DNA of 64,000 nt from Apoderus coryli (Eukaryota > Arthropoda > Insecta > Coleoptera > Attelabidae), in NCBI GenBank assembly GCA_911728435.2, contig OU452199.1:38575253-38639252 (forward strand), read 5' to 3'. A model generated the notes under the pieces. That model was not told the origin of the DNA. It made no database searches and saw only the letters and a program-made list of their open reading frames with translations. A program made the translations under genes and the position numbers. Positions 57,088-64,000 of the stretch are shown piece by piece; within the stretch, counting starts at the first letter, position 1; each line of letters starts with the position of its first letter.

Positions 57088-57250
57088 CAGCGAGTATCAA
57101 AAGTCACGCATCAATTCGCTAAAATTTTAATCGCTTGCACATCTCACTTTTCGTTTTAATTTCTGTTCTGTTTCTTTGACGTAAAGAAAAGTATACAGGG
57201 TGGATCGTGTAGTAGATAAATGTTATTGCATATGTCTCTCTTATGGAACC
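57088..57250. mobile_element. Partial copy of the CAAAAGTCACG-type MITE
   Basis: It begins after TA with CAGCGAGTATCAAAAGTCAC and carries GGATCGTGTAGTAGATAAAT and CTCTTATGGAACCCTTTGC, matching inner parts of the 38.5-kb element. A right terminus was not found. Nearby CAGGGTGG (57199) and CAGGGTGATCACG (57315) suggest further small termini. Confidence 0.55.
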
Positions 57251-57839
57251 CTTTGCTTATAGAGGAAAGTCACCAAAGATTGACTCTTTATTTTCATATA
57301 ATGTAAATCTTTGTACAGGGTGATCACGTATATTTTACTCAATAGCTATCTCCGTTAATTTTGATCACAGAGTATAGTTTAAATTAGCATAGTTGTAGCA
57401 TTTTTTTTGAATCGTCAGATTATGGTGCGAGAAATGACGTATGTCAATCCATTGTCAAAATTTTGACATATGATTAGTTATTTGAAATGGAACATCCTGT
57501 ATTTTGTTTGCTTAATCGGTAGAGCTTTTTATTCTGAATTCCAATATATATGCTTTATTGAGGTTATGTTTAGTAGTTTTCGAAAAATATGCATTTTCGC
57601 AGCTGTGCCAGGCTATCTATGACAGTGCTATGATATGTTTTTATCAAAGATAATATGAAAACAACTAAATAACTGACTAAAAATAAAACTTTCACAGTTG
57701 ACCAACATTTTTCGTATATTCTTGTTTGTTTCATTGGTGGTGTAGTTTGACCATTAAGCCATTCAAATTATTTGTATTTTCGAAGAATATAGAATGACTG
57801 ATCAGTTTAGGGTATGGAAGGTTTGGTTGTTGCTATAAC

Positions 57840-58432
57840 CCAAAAATACAGAAAAACAATTGTGCGTAAGTCCCCCTTATTTTTCGGTTCCTTATGTGGT
57901 TTTGTATGAACAAAACCAAAAGAAGATTCCTCCCGTTACTCCGGAATCCACACGAATTCGACAAATGCAGAAAAATTTCTACGAGAGCAAGAGAGCAAGA
58001 AAGGCCTGCAAATCGCAAATCATAACTTCTTCGCCACATAAGACTGACTAGAAGCAGCCTATTGAAACTAGAGCAAGCAACCCACTCTCCAAACAGCGTT
58101 CAACAAGTCGACGACGTGGCCGTGGATCAAAATCTCTTCCAAGCAGAACTTCGAGGAGCACAATGAAGCAAAAGGCAGCCGCCAAAAGACGTCTCGTAGC
58201 TGAGGAGACATCAAGCACTGGAGAAGACACTGTTGAAATTTCTTCAGGCGATTCATCAGAATTTGAACTTTCTCTGAGGGGCTCGGCACCCGCCAGTGAT
58301 GACGCGGAGAGTATTTTCTGCAGTGTTAAGTTTTCAGAGAGGTAATGTGTTTAATCTGCTCTTTGTGGGCTCACGATGAATGCGCCGTCGTCGAAAAAGA
58401 CACTTACACCTGTGATTTATGTCGATAAATAA
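57840..58432 (+). pseudogene. pogo/Tigger-type transposase C-terminal relic
   Basis: Translation over two frames gives KARKACKSQIITSSPHKTD-like basic sequence (57990-58048), a basic Ser/Arg-rich part, RSTMKQKAAAKRRLVAEETS, an acidic SSGDSSEFE segment, and ends LWAHDECAVVEKDTYTCDLC before a stop at about 58428. The basic-acidic tail with a terminal WAHxxCA...YxCDxC zinc-binding motif is typical of DDE transposases of the pogo/Tigger group in insects. The catalytic core is absent. Confidence 0.65.
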
Positions 58433-59285
58433 AAAAAACATAAAAACTAAAAAAAATTGTCCTATTTGCGTTCACTTTTTGATCATTTCTGAATATTTAG
58501 CCCTTTTTCGAAAATCCGAAAAATACATGTCGGAAGTTTTTTCCAAATTTCCCAAAAACAAGTCTCGTCTCAAATTATACCAATACCAATCGACATGTCC
58601 GAGCATTTTCTCAAACACGTCCCAACATAATTATTATTGAATTTATTCCATTTGTATATTGACATGTTAATCTTAAAATATATATTGATGGGGCCCCGAA
58701 TGTGGCCCAATACTCAAAGCTAGATCGTGCAAATTTGTATCAATTTATCGACTATGAAAAAAGAGTTAAATGGCATCTTAAATTGCCCTTATAATACTTG
58801 CATTGCGCAGTAGTTTTTAATGTTTATTTATCCAAAAATGACATGTTGTCCAAGCGTCTGTTCCAAAAAGATTTCTTTCAAATTTCATCGAATGTATGCA
58901 TTACTTTTCGGGCACACTGTATAAGTGGTTGCTTATAAAACCAAAACCATTATTTTAGTCAGATCGTATTAAGTAATGTGTTACAACACAGTTACTCATG
59001 ATAGTAAAAATACTGTACGCGTACGGTCAACAGCTTTCTGAAAATAAATCTGTTTTATCATTTACCTTTAAGTTATTTTCTGTTGTTTTTGGATGGTACA
59101 TAGGTATAGTTTATCCAAAGTTAATTTAAAATATATAAATTTAACGATTCTACCGGGGCTATCCGTTCCCATGCCTCTTTACATTATAAAAGGGCATCGA
59201 ATGCAGCGTTTTTTGATACATTTCTCCCTCGTATATAAGACGTATATCATGCCTGCTAAAGGATACCGACAGTAATAAAAATAAC
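58433..59285. other. No gene recognised
   Basis: AT-rich DNA. A GGGCACACTGTATAA motif at 58911 may be a MITE end. No coding sense found. Confidence 0.4.
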
Positions 59286-59287
59286 TA

Positions 59288-59476
59288 CAGTGACTGGAAA
59301 AAGTATTGGGTTAATGATTAATCGAAAAAAAAAGTTTGCAAATAAATATATGAATGAAACCAATAATTTTTGAAAACATGTTATTTTCTTAGATTAATAA
59401 AATGAAAGAAGATCTATCAAATTAGATAATAATTTTTAATAAAACCTCAAGTGGATGAAACTTTTTGCAGTCACTG
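59288..59476. mobile_element. Small TA-flanked MITE
   Basis: The left end CAGTGACTGGAAAAAGTATT and the reverse complement of the right end CAGTGACTGCAAAAAGTTTC are each next to TA. The 189-bp element has no coding content. The end type suggests Tc1-like mobilisation. Confidence 0.75.
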
Positions 59477-60179
59477 TATCAGACATGGCTTATATACGAC
59501 ACGGTATACGACACGAGCGGAACACGTTGGGAGTTCAAGCATACGAATACACATAAATATTATAAAATTTTTACGTTCTATAGAAAATGTAAGTGACTAA
59601 GTGAGTAAAATTTGTTGTTAGTTTATAATATCAGAAGCATATTATTATAAATGTATCTACTTATATGCATAACAAGTATTAACAATAGTATTAATTATTT
59701 TAAAGGTATGTGCCTTGCTGTTCGAACACGGACTAGGTACGTGTGCATCTATATCTAAACTTCCAAAAACAGTCTTTTTCAGCGTAGGTTTATATGTTGC
59801 CTTGTTGAAGCGGTAAGGAAAAATACAGTATACTTTTATACAAATGAACATACAATTGTTAATACATAAAGGATTTTTAAAATATCGTAGGGCATGTATT
59901 GTTATGAAAAGTTAAAATGGTGCGCCTATGGACGGCTGCGGTCGGTATTGACATTACAAAGGGATATCGAGTTGATCATTGAAAACTAAAATTAGAAAGA
60001 CTATACATAATATGTCGTTTAGATGTAGCGAGAATACGGGAATGGACCAAATGAAAAACTTGTAAGACTAAAGATCAAAACAAAAGTTAAGAACATAAAT
60101 AACTGAAATGATTTAAATAAATCTTCATTTTTCAAAAACAATTAATAATAAATTAATTTACGTAGGCAATAACACACAA

Positions 60180-60520
60180 AAACATTAACCATAAAAAAAA
60201 TAGATAACATTGGCGTTCGAAAAGAGTGTAAAAAGGGCTTAAAACCATATTTCCTAAACATAGCAGAAATATTGACTAGTTATGTATAGCTTTGATAAAA
60301 CTTGCTTACATAGGCGTTTATAAATATTAGCAAAAAGGGTCAACAAAATTACACTGTGTTCAAAATACACGACAAAAAATTTATGTACCGTGAAAAAAAA
60401 ATAGCTGATATCTACATAAAAAAAATATTTGGAAATATAGCTTGTCACCAAGGTAAATGACAAAACATACTACTTTCACACTTAAATATGGTGAGCTATT
60501 CGTGCCTCGAGGGCAACGGT
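60180..60520. repeat. Inverted partial copy of the 53.5-54.9 kb repeat
   Basis: Read on the reverse strand it begins CCTCGAGGCACGAATAGCTC like the left edge at 53.52 kb, then carries AACTAGTCAATATTTCTGC, TATGTTTAGGAAATA and CTTTTTACACTCTTTTCGAA. It lacks the duplicated middle. The two copies are 6 kb apart in opposite orientation. Confidence 0.7.
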
Positions 60521-60789
60521 TTATTTTTATTTTGTTTTAATACCTGAATTACATTCATCAAACTAAATATTAGAAAACCTGTTTTAACACACAATTGGCT
60601 ATCACTGTTAACATCTGCTGGAGGACTTTGAGTTCCCTCCTGAGGATGTTTTTTTTTAGTTTGTTTTTGACAGATCACACGTGTTTTTGGATGGATCAAC
60701 AATATATTAACGAATAAGGAATATTTATTACTTTGAAGTTATGCGCCATTTACCTGACGTAGTACGAAGAAAACATAATGCACGACCAA

Positions 60790-60935
60790 TCGTTGCTTGA
60801 TCATTTTTTATCAAAAACAACACCGTAATCATACCTAAGCCACCGTATTGAATTGGCGCTTTGTCACGCATCGCTGGAAGAACTCAAGGCCAAATCCAAA
60901 ACAGCAGTCACTTTGTTTTTTGACAAACCTCGTAT
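60790..60935 (+). pseudogene. mariner fragment
   Basis: Plus-strand translation reads FLSKTTP in one frame, NNTVIIPKPPY in another, then HASLEELKAKSKTAVT. These are the segment before and after the SPDLAP site in Hsmar/SETMAR-type mariner transposases, with the third-Asp block deleted. Short and frame-broken. Confidence 0.5.
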
Positions 60936-61689
60936 GTACAAATTGTGGCAGATCAAATAAATTACTATAATCATCAATATTAATACAACTGTAATATTTT
61001 TGAAACATTTGTAGAGCTAACTCATCATCATTTACAACTAATTAATCGAAGGTTAACTTTTAACTTTTAGATTTGCACACTGAGAGATAGAGGGCGGCAC
61101 TAATGATATGTACACCTTTAGTTAACCTAAATCCAAAGTTTTAATGCGATACGTGTAGTATGATGGCTATAGCGAATTGTCAAGTTACTTATTTGAAAAA
61201 ATTGAAATAAACCAGAGATAATGATCTCAAAAAGAATGCCTCGCCGAGTTGTTTTCTGTTCTGAAGAAGCATCACATCCGTCGACAATTACTCGTTGATA
61301 TGGAGAATTCAAACTTCAAACGTAGACTGGTTCTTATAGTGACGCTCCCAAGGCAGATGCATTTAAAAGGACGCTGAGGTGATTTAATCAAGCTCAGCAA
61401 GACAGACGACAAGTGACATATCGCGAGATTGTCTATTAGAAAAAAATTGCATAAAATAATTAATGTAAAAAAATAGTTTCCTCTCGAGTTTCCTGTTGTA
61501 TGCCGAATCTGAAGGCAGCTCGAAGAAAACTTTATTTTATCACATTTTTGACACAAATGGAATAAAAGTCACAAGAAAAAAATCTTTATAATTTTGTCTA
61601 TTATTTGTTACAGAAAAATATACAGACAATTTATTGCCACAAGTTCGAAACCTTTATCGCAAAAATAATAATATCTACCAGTGTCACAT

Positions 61690-62400
61690 TTTCAATAAAT
61701 ACATGATTTATTTATTGAAAAACTGTTCTAAATTTGATATTTTTGAGCAGGATTTATTTCGGAAAATTATTTTTCATATTTTTGGGTACGAATTTACTTC
61801 CTTATCTTTGTAGAGCATCGAAATAATTACTAAATTTAAAGAGTACTTGTTTTCCAGATATATCTAGAGACATTTTATCAAAAATACTAAAAAATGAACA
61901 TTTTAAACAAATTAAATATCCACCTTATCTTAGATTAAATCAAAAAATAATTAAACAATTATTTTCAGATTTAATCTAATTTTATTTTAGTATTTACTAA
62001 AATAACATTATTTATATCAAATGAAAAAGGATTAAATAAATTTAAAAGCACTGTGTAATGTGTCTGTGAGATACTCCCAATTAAGTGGATTTTATTTTAT
62101 TTTTTTTTCGAAAACTAAACAAGATACGAAAAAAATTCGAACGGTTACTTACATACATGGTGAGAAATGATTTATTCATTGAAAAACTGTTCCAAATTTG
62201 ATATTTTTGAGCAGGATTTATTGCGGAATATTATTTTTCATATTTTTGGGTACGATTTAATTTCCTTAACTTTGTAGAGTATAAGTATAACAACTAAATT
62301 TAGAGCGTTTCTCATGGCCCACCTATATCTTCGATTAAATCTGAAAATAATTAAATAATTATAGTCAGATTTAATCTAATTTTATCTTAGTATTTACTTA
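61690..62400. repeat. Direct duplication, about 465-bp offset
   Basis: Both halves hold ATTGAAAAACTGTTC, TTGATATTTTTGAGCAGG, TTTTTCATATTTTTGGGTAC and, further on, AGATTTAATCTAATTTTA with TAGTATTTACT. The second half is shorter. No coding content; possibly two copies of one repeat inserted side by side. Confidence 0.65.
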
Positions 62401-62429
62401 AAAAAATGAGTTAAAGACGGATATAACCA

Positions 62430-62985
62430 TTTTGAAGTTCTTTGAGACGATTAAGACCATTTCCAGATGAAAGTCTGTCTGTCTGGGTGTCTGGGTGTCT
62501 GGGTGTGTGTCTGTATGTATTTTTCTACGATAGCGCCTAAACGCTTTAACCAATTGAGCTAAATTTTGGTGTGTGAGTTTGGGGGAGTCCTAGGATGAAC
62601 CGCCAAATTTTGTATCTGCTTGACAGCGATAGGATACTTTTGAAATTTGCCCCCATTCTCGAGAAAATTGCGTTTAAAATTTCACCAGTTAGGTAGGTGT
62701 TGGAACCTATAACTCTTATCAGAATAAAATAAAGTAATTTGATGGCGTCATTGATAGAGCGTACGCTTCGCATGCGAACGGTTTGGGTTCGACTACCAGC
62801 TCTGCCAATATTTTTTTTTCTAATTTTTGAATAAAGTAGTTAGTTTGTTACGTTACTTTATTGGAAATAATGAATATACAATAATAATAATAATTATTAT
62901 TAAAATTCTGTTTCGTTAGGCATATATAATATAATTTTGATTATATCTTGTCGGGAAAGTTTTGGGGCAACACAACCGATGTTTT
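62430..62985 (+). repeat. Modular SINE-like repeat, copy 2
   Basis: The element begins near GAAGTTCTTTGAGACGATTA and CCATTTCCAGATGAAAG, continues with a GTCTG/GGTGTCTG microsatellite (62468-62510), a body with AAACGCTTTAACCAATTGAG and GCGTTTAAAATTTCACCAG, the tRNA-like part at 62742-62807, and ends TCTTGTCGGGAAAGTTTTGG then GGCAACACAACCGAT. It matches 5394-5880 inverted, almost end to end. A fragment of the same terminus lies at about 24440. Confidence 0.7.
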
Positions 62986-63073
62986 TAAAATACTATTGTG
63001 TGTGTTAATTAAGTAAGTATGTACAATAATTTTAACAGACGATTCGTTGAGTGACTTTTAGAAGATACAAGGT

Positions 63074-63199
63074 CAACAAGATGTTTTTGGCGACATCTAC
63101 TGTGAAAACGAAACGGCCCGTCTGGTGAAAGCATGGCAGTGTGAAACAAACTTCCAACAAAACTTAAAGTCTTGTTATATTATGTAACAAGCAATTCAT
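63074..63199 (+). mobile_element. Short retroposon with 3' half of a hammerhead, TSD-flanked
   Basis: This 126-bp insertion is flanked by AGATACAAGGT at 63063-63073 and 63200-63210. It opens CAACAAGATGTTTTTGGCGA, then has CGAAACGGCCCGTCTGGTGA (63109-63128), which equals the 3' part of the 30.9-kb hammerhead (GAAAC, stem III, GTC, stem I strand), and a tail with AACTTAAAGTCTTG. The CTGATGA half is missing, so it cannot self-cleave in cis. Confidence 0.7.
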
Positions 63200-63289
63200 A
63201 GATACAAGGTGTTAAACTATTTTAGTAAAATTCGGTTGTTACTGCTGTGCTGTGCCGAGGAGCATTAACTATAATATAGGTTACCTCAT

Positions 63290-63350
63290 TGAGCAGCTTT
63301 TGGGTGAGGGGATAGCGCGGGCTCGTGACGTCAGCGGCGACCGGAGTTAG
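63290..63350. promoter_or_regulatory. CpG-rich patch with a perfect CRE
   Basis: A short GC-rich stretch, GATAGCGCGGGCTCGTGACG followed by TCAGCGGCGACC, stands out in AT-rich DNA. TGACGTCA at 63326-63333 is a consensus cAMP-response element. No adjacent gene was identified, so a promoter role is only a possibility. Confidence 0.25.
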
Positions 63351-63449
63351 TTTATTTTTTTTGAGATTGGCGTTTTCGACAGTGTTGTGAGCTGTTACTG
63401 AAAGAATTTTATACTTCCTCGAATACGAGTTTAGATATTTTGGTGTTTT

Positions 63450-64000
63450 TGTGAATATTATTATTACTTAGGATCTAGGTGTAATCATGGACTCGAAAAT
63501 GATGTTTAAGAATCACATAGAAAAACTAATCAACTCTTCGAATAAACTGGTGGTGAGAAATACCAAATCCTTTAAGCATCCTAAAACTTTATTAAAGTTA
63601 CACTATGCATTTGTACATAGCAAGTTGACTTTTGCTACAACAGTCTGGAACCCCCTGTATTTAATATAGAAGCAGAGATTGGAGAGCATTCAACATAAAT
63701 TTCTTATATACTTAAGTTTTAAGTCAAATATAATTCTGCAAAGAGGTAATTATGAACCTATTATGCGCAGGTATAGTATTTTGTCATTGGAAAACAGAAG
63801 AAAGGTGTCCGATCTGATATTTGTGTTTAAAATTCTGAATGGATTTTTGGATTCTCCATCAATATATAATGACATTGGATTGAATGAACCTGCGCGTATG
63901 TTGAGGTCACATGAAATCTTTGCAATTCCTTTTAGAAGAACAAACTCGGGAAAGAATTCGCCTATCTGTCGCATTTTGCGAACATGTAATTTGTATCGTG
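63450..64000 (+). pseudogene. LINE RT C-terminal part, runs off the window
   Basis: The plus strand reads DLGVIMDSKMMFKNHIEK, FVHSKLTFATTVWNPLYLI, a stop at about 63667, then LESIQHKFLIYLSFKSN, YSILSLENRRKVSDLIFVFK and GLNEPARMLRSHEIFAIPF, continuing at the edge. It is the same group as the copies at 14.6, 16.6 and 25.8 kb. The catalytic domain is absent (5' truncation), and one in-frame stop is seen. Confidence 0.82.

Noticed and set aside
60496..60702. Candidate N-terminal CRTC exon (68-codon minus frame)
   Set aside because: The peptide is Lys/Gln-rich but lacks the FSEKIAL...K core of the CREB-binding domain.
63101..63131. Second functional hammerhead at 63.1 kb
   Set aside because: Only the GAAAC, stem III and stem I 3' strand remain; the CTGATGA half and stem II are missing.

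Overview
The window is strongly AT-rich animal DNA, almost certainly from an insect; I cannot fix the order. The only host gene I can support is a CREB-regulated transcription coactivator (CRTC/TORC). It is read on the minus strand through eight exons whose phases all join: 43624-43827, 20922-21128, 19017-19150, 16364-16514, 13379-13489, 11474-11545, 5093-5206 and 4269-4448. Together they encode about 390 residues, including three serine neighbourhoods that look like SIK/14-3-3 control sites. The N-terminal CREB-binding exon and the C-terminal activation-domain exon were not found, and the gene probably runs out of the window on both sides.

The rest is intronic or flanking sequence packed with transposable elements. 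From left to right: 1-4.2 kb holds little besides a tRNA-derived SINE head. 5.4-11 kb holds a modular SINE and an apparently intact two-ORF LINE, with tandem monomers next to its 5' side. 12-18 kb holds a mariner with a triplicated segment and two 5'-truncated LINEs beside CRTC exons. 19-27 kb holds several mariner-superfamily relics, a long-TIR MITE, a solo LTR and another LINE. 27-29 kb holds a foldback element and a palindromic minisatellite. 30-38 kb holds LINE tails, a hammerhead-bearing retroposon family, a nested transposon, SINE heads and another LINE. 39-42 kb holds a decayed RTE-type LINE and an RNase H relic. 44-50 kb holds a LINE, two related mariner-superfamily elements and a piggyBac relic. 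52-64 kb holds a LINE end, a duplicated repeat with an inverted copy, a long-TIR transposon, a pogo-like relic, small MITEs, a second copy of the modular SINE, and a LINE that runs off the right edge.

The most unusual signal is a complete hammerhead ribozyme on the minus strand at 30858-30901: conserved core, base-paired stems I, II and III, and a GUC cleavage site. It sits in a short non-coding retroposon whose relatives at 32.29-32.51 kb and 63.07-63.20 kb are flanked by 13-14 bp and 11 bp target-site duplications. Five more hammerhead-like cores occur at 18.5, 20.3, 20.7, 37.8 and 49.05 kb; two of them keep the exact CUGAUGA box and a compatible stem I. This fits hammerhead-carrying non-autonomous retroelements (retrozyme or Penelope-like type), but no reverse transcriptase of that type is visible here.

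All calls rest on reading the sequence and translations. No database search or folding program was run, so TE clade names and element ends are approximate.
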